Below are positions 1 to 6,474 of a stretch of 6,869 nucleotides of DNA, in pieces. Position 1 is the first letter of the stretch, and each line of letters starts with the position of its first letter. The position numbers and the translations under genes were made by a program. The notes beneath the pieces were generated by a model. That model made no database searches. It had not been told where the DNA came from and was given only the letters and a program-made list of their open reading frames with translations. The DNA is from Thermoleophilia bacterium (GTDB lineage: Bacteria > Actinomycetota > Thermoleophilia > Gaiellales > Gaiellaceae). The DNA is taken from positions 1 through 6,869 of the forward strand of contig JAICVP010000111.1 of the NCBI GenBank assembly GCA_025935275.1, written 5' to 3'.

Positions 1-1
1 C

Positions 2-838
2 GGAAACCTCGCCGACCAGGCCGCCGTCGACCAGCTGAACCATCAGCTCGGCACGGACAAGCCGATCCTCGTCCAGTACTGGAACTGGGTCTCCGGCCTG
101 CTCCACGGCGATCTCGGGATATCGCTCTCGTACCACGTTCCGGTCAGCGAGCTGATGGGCCCGGCCCTCTCGCACTCTCTCAAGCTCGCGGCCTTCGCGT
201 TCGTAATGGTCGTCCCCCTGGCCATCCTCGGAGGTGTCCTCGCAGCGCTGAAGCGCGACCGGATCATCGACCGGGTCATCACCGTCGGGGGGCTCTCGCT
301 TGCCGTCGTCCCCGAGTTCGTGACGGGGATCATGCTGATCCTCATCTTCGGGCTCTGGCTCGACCTCTTCCCCGTCGGCGCAAACGCCCCCGACGGAAGC
401 AACATCCTCACGCAGCTCAAGTACCTGTTCCTTCCCGCGCTCACTCTCGTGATCGTCCTGTTCGGCTACATCAGCCGGATCACGCGCGCCGGGACGATCG
501 AGGCCCTCGACGCCGACTACACCCGCACGGCCATGCTCAAGGGGCTCCCGCGCCGCACCGTCGTCCGCCGGCACGTGCTACGCAACTCGCTCTTGCCGAC
601 GATCGCAGTCATCGCGACCCAGACGGGCTATCTGATCGGCGGGCTAGTCGTGATCGAGACGCTCTTCAACTATCCGGGGATGGGCCGGCTCATCTTCACG
701 GCGGCGAACGACAAGGACTTCCCCCTGCTCGCGTCGAGCGTCCTCATCGTCGGCATCGTCTTCCTGGTCGCGACGCTGCTCGCGGACCTCGCCTACTCGC
801 TCCTCAACCCGCGTATCCGCTACGCCACCGCCGAATGA
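2..838 (+). CDS. ABC importer permease, DppB/OppB type (5' end cut off)
   Basis: Inner-membrane permease subunit of a dipeptide/oligopeptide-family (binding-protein-dependent) ABC importer. The reading frame is open from base 2 and an ATG at 155 is internal: the residues before it (YWNWVSGLLHGDLGISLS and neighbours) match the conserved segment ahead of the second membrane span in DppB. 278 residues are present; family members have about 310-340, so the first membrane helix and the usual GDP motif are missing to the left. Further on come several hydrophobic spans, the cytoplasmic EAA loop (EALDADYTRTAMLKGL, about residues 167-182 of the visible part) that contacts the ATPase, the ETLFNYPGMG segment, and the typical end LADLAYSLLNPRIRY. 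The stop overlaps the next start as ATGA (835-838), which indicates translational coupling. Family is certain; the substrate (peptide, nickel, sugar, other) cannot be told from the permease. Confidence 0.93.
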   Translation, partial: GNLADQAAVDQLNHQLGTDKPILVQYWNWVSGLLHGDLGISLSYHVPVSELMGPALSHSLKLAAFAFVMVVPLAILGGVLAALKRDRIIDRVITVGGLSLAVVPEFVTGIMLILIFGLWLDLFPVGANAPDGSNILTQLKYLFLPALTLVIVLFGYISRITRAGTIEALDADYTRTAMLKGLPRRTVVRRHVLRNSLLPTIAVIATQTGYLIGGLVVIETLFNYPGMGRLIFTAANDKDFPLLASSVLIVGIVFLVATLLADLAYSLLNPRIRYATAE

Positions 839-1725
839 CGACGATCGACGACCAGGCCGCCCCGATCGCGATCCCGGTTCGCCCGGACGAGACGAAGGTC
901 GAGCGCCACGAGCGCTTGCGGCTGCTCGTCCGCTCGCCGACGTTCCTACTGGGCTGCCTGCTCGCCGGCATCTGGGTGCTGTGCGCGATCTTCGGGAGTC
1001 TGATCGCGCCGCACGATCCCGTCTCACCGGACATCCTGAGCAAGTTCGAAGCGCCCTCCGGCGAGCATCTGTTCGGAACCGACAAGCTCGGACAGGACGT
1101 CCTCTCGCGCGTAATCATGGGTGCGCGCTCGGTGCTCGTGGTCGCGCCGCTGGCGACGATCCTCGGCACGGTGCTGGGCACCACGATCGGGCTCGTGACC
1201 GGCTATTACCGCGGGTTCGTCGACGAGGCGACGATGCGCGTCGTCGACGCGATCCTCGCCATCCCGCTCATCATCACCGCTCTGCTCGCCATTACGGCGG
1301 TTGGCCCTTCCAAGAAGACGCTCATCCTCGTCATCGGCTTCGTCTTCACGCCGATCATCGCGAAGACCGTTCGAGCGGCCGTCCTCGGCGAAGCTCGGCT
1401 CGAGTACGTGCAGGCCGCCCGCCTTCGAAACGAGCGCGGCCCGTACGTGATGTTCGCCGAGATCCTCCCGAACGTCACCGGGCCGATCATCGTCGAGTTC
1501 ACCGTCCGGCTCGGCTACGCCATCTTCACCGTCGCCACCCTCGCCTTCCTCGGCTTCGCAGCCGACCCCTCCGTCCCCGATTGGGGCCAGGACATCTCCG
1601 CCCACTACCAGAGCATCAACGCCGGCTACTGGTGGCCGGTGCTCTTCCCGTCCCTCGCCATCGCGACGCTGATCGTCGGCATCAACCTGATCGCAGACGC
1701 GATCGCGCAACTCTTCGAGCGATGA
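835..1725 (+). CDS. ABC importer permease, DppC/OppC type
   Basis: Second inner-membrane permease of the same importer, 296 residues, a normal length. The N-terminal region holds a charged cytoplasmic stretch (about 17-34), a first membrane helix (about 36-58) and then the family motif HLFGTDKLGQDVLSR (78-92). Further helices lie at about 97-123, 136-156, 162-178, 214-240 and 268-290. The EAA loop is EYVQAARLRNERGPYVMFAE followed by ILPN (190-213). At the place where most relatives have the conserved glycine of this loop, N199 is seen. The ATG at 835 lies in an ATGA overlap with the upstream permease and has no ribosome-binding site of its own, so translation is probably coupled. Its stop overlaps the ATPase start in the same way (1722-1725). 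It should pair with the upstream permease to form the transmembrane pore. Substrate unknown. Confidence 0.94.
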   Translation: MTTIDDQAAPIAIPVRPDETKVERHERLRLLVRSPTFLLGCLLAGIWVLCAIFGSLIAPHDPVSPDILSKFEAPSGEHLFGTDKLGQDVLSRVIMGARSVLVVAPLATILGTVLGTTIGLVTGYYRGFVDEATMRVVDAILAIPLIITALLAITAVGPSKKTLILVIGFVFTPIIAKTVRAAVLGEARLEYVQAARLRNERGPYVMFAEILPNVTGPIIVEFTVRLGYAIFTVATLAFLGFAADPSVPDWGQDISAHYQSINAGYWWPVLFPSLAIATLIVGINLIADAIAQLFER

Positions 1726-3755
1726 CCGACGCTGCGATCGAGCTCCAGGATCTCCAGATCGCCTACACCGTGCGGGGAATCGACCGGCGCGTGCTTCGGG
1801 GTGTGTCCTTTTCGATCGGCCAGGGCGAGTCATACGGGCTCGTCGGGGAGTCGGGTTGCGGGAAGACGACGGCCGCCTTCGCGATCATGCGCTACCTCCC
1901 GCGCAACGCGAAGATCCAGAGCGGCTCGATCCGCCTGAACGGCGACGACATGCTCGCGATGAGCGGCGCGAAAGTCCGCCGGCTGCAGGCGACCACGCTG
2001 TCGATGGTCTACCAGAACCCGGCCTCGGCGTTGAACCCGTCGATCCGCGTAGGCCCGCAACTCGGCGAGGTGTTCGGGCTCCTGGGAGTGTCCAAGGAGG
2101 AGGCGGCGCATAGGAGCGAAGCCATGCTCCACAAGGTGCAGATCTCCGACCCTCAGCAAGTCATGCGACGGTATCCGCACCAGCTGTCCGGAGGCATGCA
2201 GCAGCGCGTCGTGATCGCGATGGCGCTCGCGAAGAACCCGACGCTGCTTATCCTCGACGAGCCGACGACCGGCCTCGACGCCACCGTCGAGGCGGAGGTG
2301 CTCGACCTCATCGCGGCGCTGCGCGAGGAGTTCGGGACGAGCGTCCTCTTCATCAGCCACAACCTCGCCGTCATCGCGAAGATGTGCGAGCGGGTCGGCG
2401 TTCTCTACGCCGGCCGGCTCGTGGAGGAGGGCGTCGCGCAGGAGGTCTTTCGGGACCCGCGGCACCCATACACCGTCGGCCTCCTGCGGTCGATTCCACG
2501 CGGCGGCGTCCGCAAGGACGAGACCGCGCTCGACACCATCCCGGGCTTCCTTCCCCGCCTTGGCGCCAACCTGCCGGGCTGCGTGTTCGAGCCCCGGTGC
2601 GGTCTCGCTCAGGAGATCTGCCGCGAGCAGGAGCCGGAGCTCTACCCGGTCGGGAACGGGCGGGTGAGCCGCTGCCACTTCCACGACCGGGCACAGGAGC
2701 TCCCGCGCGTCGCGCCCACCCGCCTGCCGGCGGTGCAGACGGCCAACGGCGGGCCGCTCCTCGAGGTCGCCAACGGGTCGAAGACCTTCAAGCAGGACGG
2801 ACAGGACGTGCGGGCCCTAGTCGACATCTCCCTGAGTGTGCGGCCGGGAGAAGTGCTCGGGCTCGTCGGCGAGTCCGGAAGCGGCAAGACGACGCTGGCC
2901 CGCGTGCTGCTCGGCCTGACCGCCCCCGACGAAGGCTCGCACCTGGCGCTCGACGGCAAGAAGCTCGCCGGCAAGGTCGAGAAACGTTCACAGGAGCAGG
3001 TGCGCTCGCTTCAGATCGTCTTTCAGAACCCGGACGGCGCGCTCAACCGCCGCCACTCGGTGCGCCGCATCGTGGGGCGCGCACTCGAGAAGCTCCTCGG
3101 CCTGGGCGGCCGGGAGCGGGATGAACGCACGACCCAGCTCGCCGAGTCCGTGCGCTTCGACCAGACCCTCCTCGGCGCCAAGCCCGCCCAGCTCTCCGGC
3201 GGGCTCAAGCAGCGCGTGGCGATCGCGCGCGCCTTCGCCGGCGACCCGCGCATCGTCCTCTGCGACGAGCCGACCTCGGCGCTCGACGTCTCCGTGCAGG
3301 CGGCGATCCTCAACCTCCTCGTGGAGCTCCAGACCCAGAAGGGCGTGAGCTACGTCTTCATCTCGCACGACCTCGGCGTCGTGCGCTACATCTCCGACCG
3401 GATCGCGGTCATGTACCTCGGCCGGCTCCAGGAGGTCGGCGACGCGGAAACGGTCTTCGGCGGCCCGCACCACCCCTACACAGAGGCGCTCCTCTCGGCC
3501 GTGCCGACCCTCGAAGGCGAAGAGCGCACGCGCATCCGCCTCGAGGGCGAAATCCCGAGCGCGGCCAACCCGCCCTCCGGCTGCGTCTTCCACACGCGCT
3601 GCCCGCGCTTCCTCGGCGAGATCTGCGTGCAGGAGGAGCCGCCGCTGGCCGAGGTGGAGCCGGGGCACCTCATGCGCTGCCACATCCCGATCGAAGAGCT
3701 TCGGCGCCTGCAGGCTGAGGCGCCGCCCGCGGCTCAGTCGAAGACGACGACCTGA
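1722..3755 (+). CDS. Fused dipeptide/oligopeptide-type ABC importer ATPase (D-F fusion)
   Basis: Cytoplasmic protein of 677 residues with two complete ATP-binding domains, equivalent to DppD/OppD joined to DppF/OppF. Domain 1: Walker A GESGCGKTT (42-50), Q-loop Q98, signature LSGGMQQR (155-162), Walker B LLILDEPT (175-182), switch histidine H213. Domain 2: Walker A GESGSGKTT (383-391), Q-loop Q435, signature LSGGLKQR (491-498), Walker B IVLCDEPT (511-518), H549. Both sites keep the catalytic glutamate (E180, E516), so both look active. Each half ends in the oligopeptide-transporter C-terminal domain with four spaced cysteines: C287, C293, C300, C318 and C621, C627, C635, C653. The start is the ATG in an ATGA overlap with the permease gene; the frame stays open further upstream, but that is a shadow over the permease. 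Fused D-F ATPases are common in actinobacterial Opp/Dpp systems. The last 22 bases overlap the opposite-strand dehydrogenase gene. Substrate not determined. Confidence 0.95.
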   Translation: MTDAAIELQDLQIAYTVRGIDRRVLRGVSFSIGQGESYGLVGESGCGKTTAAFAIMRYLPRNAKIQSGSIRLNGDDMLAMSGAKVRRLQATTLSMVYQNPASALNPSIRVGPQLGEVFGLLGVSKEEAAHRSEAMLHKVQISDPQQVMRRYPHQLSGGMQQRVVIAMALAKNPTLLILDEPTTGLDATVEAEVLDLIAALREEFGTSVLFISHNLAVIAKMCERVGVLYAGRLVEEGVAQEVFRDPRHPYTVGLLRSIPRGGVRKDETALDTIPGFLPRLGANLPGCVFEPRCGLAQEICREQEPELYPVGNGRVSRCHFHDRAQELPRVAPTRLPAVQTANGGPLLEVANGSKTFKQDGQDVRALVDISLSVRPGEVLGLVGESGSGKTTLARVLLGLTAPDEGSHLALDGKKLAGKVEKRSQEQVRSLQIVFQNPDGALNRRHSVRRIVGRALEKLLGLGGRERDERTTQLAESVRFDQTLLGAKPAQLSGGLKQRVAIARAFAGDPRIVLCDEPTSALDVSVQAAILNLLVELQTQKGVSYVFISHDLGVVRYISDRIAVMYLGRLQEVGDAETVFGGPHHPYTEALLSAVPTLEGEERTRIRLEGEIPSAANPPSGCVFHTRCPRFLGEICVQEEPPLAEVEPGHLMRCHIPIEELRRLQAEAPPAAQSKTTT

Positions 3756-4837
3756 CGGACACCGTCGCCGGCACGAAGCCGGTCGAACGCCTCGGGAAGC
3801 TCGGCGAGCGGCAGCTTGCGGCTGACGAGCCGGTCGAGGTCGAGCTCGCCCGAGTGGTAGAGCTCGACGAGGCGCGGCACGTCCTCCTGGATCCGCGCCG
3901 ACCCCAGAAAGGTGCCCTTGAGGGTCTTCTCCGACATGAACTGCCAGGGGTCGATCGTCAGCGTTGACCCACGCGGCATGATCCCGACGACCACGACGGT
4001 GCCGCCCGCCCGCGTTGCCTGCCACGCCTCCTGGATCGCACGCTCCGAGCCGATCGCCTCGAAGGCATAGTCCGGGCCGCCCCCGGTCAGATCCCTGACC
4101 GCAGAGACCGCATCCTCGCCGTCCCCCGCCTGGACGACGTCAGTTGCTCCGAGCTCCCTGGCCAGCTCGAGCTTCTCCGGTCGCGTGTCCACGGCGACGA
4201 TCCGAGACGCACCGGCGAGGCGCGCTCCCTGGACGACGTTCGCACCGACCCCGCCGCAGCCCCAGACAGCGACCGTCGCGCCCTCCTCCACCCCGGCTGT
4301 GTTGGCCACGGCGCCGTAGCCGGTGAGGACGGAGCACCCGACGAGCGCCGCGGCGTCCAGTGGCACGTCCGCTCGGATCCTGACCGCGGCCGACTCGGGC
4401 ACGACGGCGTGGCTCGCAAACGAGGAGATGGAGTTGAAGTGGTGCAGAGTCGTCCCGTTGAGGCTGAGGCGGCTCGTCCCGTCGGCGAGCGTGCCCTCCG
4501 CCGCCATGCGGGCGCCCAGCGAGCAGAAGTTGGGCCTACCGCGCCGGCACTCGTCGCACTCGCCGCACGACGGCACGAGCGCGAGCACGACATGGTCTCC
4601 CGGCTCGAGGCTCCCCACCCCCGGTCCGACCTCCTCCACGACGCCTGCTGCTTCGTGCCCGAGGACGAGCGGTAGCGGCTCGGGGAGGTGGCCGTCGACG
4701 ACGTGGAGGTCGCTGTGGCAGACGCCGCAGGCTCCGATTCGGACGAGCACCTCGCCTTCCTTTGGCGCTGCCAGGTCGACTTCCAGGACCTCGACCGGCT
4801 GGCCGGGCTTCCAGAGGACGGCTGCTTGGGTCTTCAT
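3734..4837 (-). CDS. Zinc-dependent alcohol dehydrogenase, MDR family
   Basis: Soluble NAD(P)-dependent medium-chain dehydrogenase of 367 residues, interconverting an alcohol and an aldehyde or ketone. The N-terminal GroES-like domain has the catalytic zinc ligands C40 (in GVCHSD) and H61 (in GHEAAG), with C168 as the likely third. The structural-zinc cysteines are C91, C94, C97 and C105. The Rossmann domain has GCGGVG (193-198) and D217 at the end of the second strand, which favours NAD(H) over NADP(H). The overall pattern, including the C-terminal LVELYHSGELDLDRLVSRKL, resembles actinobacterial class III-like enzymes such as the NDMA-dependent and mycothiol-dependent formaldehyde dehydrogenases. 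The exact substrate is not readable. The start is the ATG at 4837, six bases from a TACGCT box; the frame is open far upstream but there it only shadows the divergent gene. The 3' end overlaps the ABC ATPase gene by 22 bases, tail to tail. Confidence 0.93.
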   Translation of the reverse strand: MKTQAAVLWKPGQPVEVLEVDLAAPKEGEVLVRIGACGVCHSDLHVVDGHLPEPLPLVLGHEAAGVVEEVGPGVGSLEPGDHVVLALVPSCGECDECRRGRPNFCSLGARMAAEGTLADGTSRLSLNGTTLHHFNSISSFASHAVVPESAAVRIRADVPLDAAALVGCSVLTGYGAVANTAGVEEGATVAVWGCGGVGANVVQGARLAGASRIVAVDTRPEKLELARELGATDVVQAGDGEDAVSAVRDLTGGGPDYAFEAIGSERAIQEAWQATRAGGTVVVVGIMPRGSTLTIDPWQFMSEKTLKGTFLGSARIQEDVPRLVELYHSGELDLDRLVSRKLPLAELPEAFDRLRAGDGVRQVVVFD

Positions 4838-4843
4838 GCCGCG

Positions 4844-4849
4844 AGCGTA
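4844..4849 (-). promoter_or_regulatory. Putative -10 box of a leaderless promoter for the minus-strand dehydrogenase
   Basis: On the minus strand the box reads TACGCT, which fits the TANNNT consensus. It is followed by six bases (CGCGGC) and then the ATG at 4837. That spacing places transcription start at or next to the A of the start codon, so the mRNA would have no leader. No good -35 hexamer is seen 16-18 bases upstream. The call rests on spacing and the short consensus only. Confidence 0.5.
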
Positions 4850-4864
4850 CCTTCGCCAGCGGCT

Positions 4865-4870
4865 TAGAAT
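4865..4870 (+). promoter_or_regulatory. Putative -10 box of a leaderless promoter for the plus-strand dehydrogenase operon
   Basis: TAGAAT differs from TATAAT at one base and is an AT-rich spot in a very GC-rich spacer. Six bases (CGGGTC) separate it from the GTG at 4877, so transcription probably starts on the start codon. No convincing TTGACA-like -35 is present. The box lies 15 bases from the mirror-image box of the opposite gene, so polymerase could hardly occupy both at once. The whole divergent spacer, 4838-4876, holds no palindromic operator that I can see. Confidence 0.55.
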
Positions 4871-4876
4871 CGGGTC

Positions 4877-5974
4877 GTGCGCGCCGCGGTGTTCAGGGAG
4901 CTCAACCAGCCGATGACCGTGGAGGACGTGGAGCTCGCTCCGCCCGGCCCCGGCGAGGTCGAGGTGCGCCTGGCCGCGAGCGGCGTCTGCCACAGCGACT
5001 GGAACGTCGTCACGGGAGCGACCGCGAATCCCCTGCCAGCGGTGCTGGGCCACGAAGGCGCAGGCATCGTCCAGTCGGTCGGCGAGGGCGTCGACTCGGT
5101 CTCCGAGGGGGATCACGTCATCCTCTCCTGGCTCCCCGCCTGCGGACGGTGCTACTACTGCTCGCGCGGGCGCCAGGTGCTCTGCGACGTCGCGATGGAG
5201 GACATGTTCCGCGGCACGCTGCCCGGCGGCGCGCTCCGCCTCTCGCAGAACGGGGACGCGCTCTACCACTACTCCTACCTGTCCGCGTTCGCGGAGCGCT
5301 GCATCGTCCCGGAGGGATGTTGCGTGCGAATCCGCGACGACGCCCCGCTCGACGTGGCCGCGCTCGTCGGCTGCGCCGTGATGACGGGGTACGGGGCAGC
5401 CGTGACCCGCGCCGGCGTGAAGGCCGGGAGCTCGATCGCGATCTTCGGCGCCGGCGGCGTCGGACTCTCCGCGATCATGGGCGCCCGCCTCGCGGGAGCG
5501 GCAGTGATCGCGGCCGTGGATCCGTTCGCGCTCCGCCGCGACACTGCGCTCGAATTGGGCGCGACCCACGCTTTCGACCCGGCCTCCGACGACGTGGCCG
5601 CGGCCCTCCGCGACCTGACCGACGGCCGCGGCGCCGACGCGGCGATCGACTCGGCAGGCGCGCCTGGCGTCCTTGCGCACGCGTACGCCTCCGTGCGGCG
5701 CGGAGGCACCGTGGTCGCGGTCGGCCTGCCCCCGGAAGGGCTCAGCGCGGAGCTGCCCGCTTCGGATCTCGCCCGCGAGGAGAAGGTGATCACCGGCAGC
5801 TTCTACGGCTCCTGCAGCCCGCAGGTCGACATGCCGAAGGTGCTCGACCTCTACATGGACGGGCTCCTCCCGCTCGACCGCCTCGTCAGCCGCGCGTACC
5901 CGCTGGACGAGATCAACGAGGCGTTCGCCGCGATGAACGCCGGAGAGGTCGCGCGGGCGGTGATCAGGCCCTGA
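4877..5974 (+). CDS. Zinc-dependent alcohol dehydrogenase, MDR family, possibly aldehyde/formaldehyde-related
   Basis: Soluble medium-chain dehydrogenase of 365 residues and a paralogue of the divergent neighbour. Catalytic zinc ligands: C38 (GVCHSD), H59 (GHEGAG) and probably C166. Structural-zinc cysteines: C89, C92, C95, C103. The cofactor domain has GAGGVG (191-196) and D215, which favours NAD(H). The C-terminal part (SFYGSC at 308-313, then LDLYMDGLLPLDRLVSRAYP) resembles class III-like enzymes, including mycothiol-dependent formaldehyde dehydrogenase, but I cannot separate that activity from a general alcohol dehydrogenase. The GTG start at 4877 is chosen because the family N-terminus begins there and a TAGAAT box lies six bases upstream. 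It is the first gene of an apparent operon with Fae and an enolase-superfamily enzyme. Its TGA overlaps the proposed Fae start as CTGA (5971-5974). Next to Fae, a role in making or removing formaldehyde or a related aldehyde is a reasonable inference. Confidence 0.93.
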   Translation: MRAAVFRELNQPMTVEDVELAPPGPGEVEVRLAASGVCHSDWNVVTGATANPLPAVLGHEGAGIVQSVGEGVDSVSEGDHVILSWLPACGRCYYCSRGRQVLCDVAMEDMFRGTLPGGALRLSQNGDALYHYSYLSAFAERCIVPEGCCVRIRDDAPLDVAALVGCAVMTGYGAAVTRAGVKAGSSIAIFGAGGVGLSAIMGARLAGAAVIAAVDPFALRRDTALELGATHAFDPASDDVAAALRDLTDGRGADAAIDSAGAPGVLAHAYASVRRGGTVVAVGLPPEGLSAELPASDLAREEKVITGSFYGSCSPQVDMPKVLDLYMDGLLPLDRLVSRAYPLDEINEAFAAMNAGEVARAVIRP

Positions 5975-6474
5975 GCGGGATCCTCATCGGCGAGGGCTTT
6001 GCGGGGAGCGGGCCGAACGCGGCCCACATCAACACGGTGCTCGGGTCGCGCGACGGGCCGGTCGGCACGGCCTGGGCCACCGCTCTCGCGACGCCGCGCG
6101 CGGGCCACGCCTCGTTCGTCGTCGTCGCGCGGCCGAACATGCCCGTGAAGCCGCCGACGCTCTTCGTGAACAAGGCCGAGATCCGGCAGGAGTCGCATGG
6201 GCTGCTCCACTGGGGACCGGCGCAGGCCGCCGTCGCGCAGGGCGTGCTCGAGTCGGTCGCTGATGGGACGATCCCGCAGGGCAAGGTGGAAGAGCTCGCC
6301 CTCATCGCGGCGGTCTGGGTCGACTGGGCGGCCGCCGACCAGGAACAGATCTTCGCGAACAACCTCGAAGCGACCCGGGCCGCCCTCGCCTCTGCCGCGG
6401 AAGGCCGCCCACGTCTCGAGGATGTCCTTGCGATCCGGGGCGAGCCGCAGAACCCCTTCTTCCGCCAGGCGTGA
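5971..6474 (+). CDS. fae: Formaldehyde-activating enzyme homologue (Fae), likely CTG start
   Basis: Fae joins formaldehyde to tetrahydromethanopterin to give methylene-tetrahydromethanopterin (EC 4.2.1.147) in the cytoplasm. Read from CTG at 5971 the product is 167 residues, close to the roughly 170 of known Fae. Family features are ILIGEGFAG near the start, the conserved AAHI with H19 (the histidine region assigned to catalysis in Fae), GSRDGPVGTAWA (25-36), PNMPVKPPTLFVNK (55-68), GPAQAAVAQGV (82-92), NNLEATRAAL (130-139) and the ending NPFFRQA. No ATG, GTG or TTG occurs in frame between about 5680 and 6037, and the GTG at 6037 would remove the N-terminus with H19. The CTG forms a CTGA overlap with the upstream stop, so coupled initiation is plausible. 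The stop overlaps the next GTG start. Fae homologues also occur in bacteria not known to make tetrahydromethanopterin, so the acceptor here is uncertain. Confidence 0.88.
   Translation: MSGILIGEGFAGSGPNAAHINTVLGSRDGPVGTAWATALATPRAGHASFVVVARPNMPVKPPTLFVNKAEIRQESHGLLHWGPAQAAVAQGVLESVADGTIPQGKVEELALIAAVWVDWAAADQEQIFANNLEATRAALASAAEGRPRLEDVLAIRGEPQNPFFRQA

Noticed and set aside
981..1721. N-terminal extension of the fused ABC ATPase
   Set aside because: It overlaps the DppC-type permease in another frame, is arginine-rich with no domain, and the ATG at 1722 in the ATGA overlap gives the expected ATPase N-terminus.
1024..1833. 269-codon minus-strand open frame opposite the DppC-type permease
   Set aside because: Acidic, Asp/Arg-rich translation with no domain, antisense to a certain permease gene; typical of high-GC shadow frames.
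3754..3766. Small inverted repeat GACGG-ACA-CCGTC at the convergent junction as a terminator
   Set aside because: The stem is only five base pairs, there is no T tract on either strand, and it lies within the dehydrogenase coding region.
2988..4025. 345-codon minus-strand open frame across the ATPase and dehydrogenase ends
   Set aside because: Its translation is compositionally biased (Arg, Ala, Glu, His) with no recognisable domain and covers two well-supported genes.
4838..5680. Long minus-strand open frame continuing upstream of the dehydrogenase ATG at 4837
   Set aside because: The family N-terminus starts at 4837; the upstream translation is low-complexity, Arg/Ala/Gly-rich and lies antisense to the other dehydrogenase. 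It is a GC-rich shadow frame.
5942..5948. GGAGAGG as a ribosome-binding site for Fae
   Set aside because: It lies about 22 bases before the proposed CTG start, too far for normal initiation, and it encodes the dehydrogenase C-terminus.
4762..5970. Plus-strand open frame running into Fae from far upstream, suggesting a large fusion protein
   Set aside because: Before residue SGILIGEG the translation is Arg/Gly/Pro-rich shadow of the dehydrogenase gene, which itself has full family motifs and a natural C-terminus.
6037..6474. GTG at 6037 as the Fae start
   Set aside because: It would delete the conserved IGEGFAG and AAHI segments including the catalytic-region histidine, leaving a non-functional product, although it is the first canonical start codon in frame.
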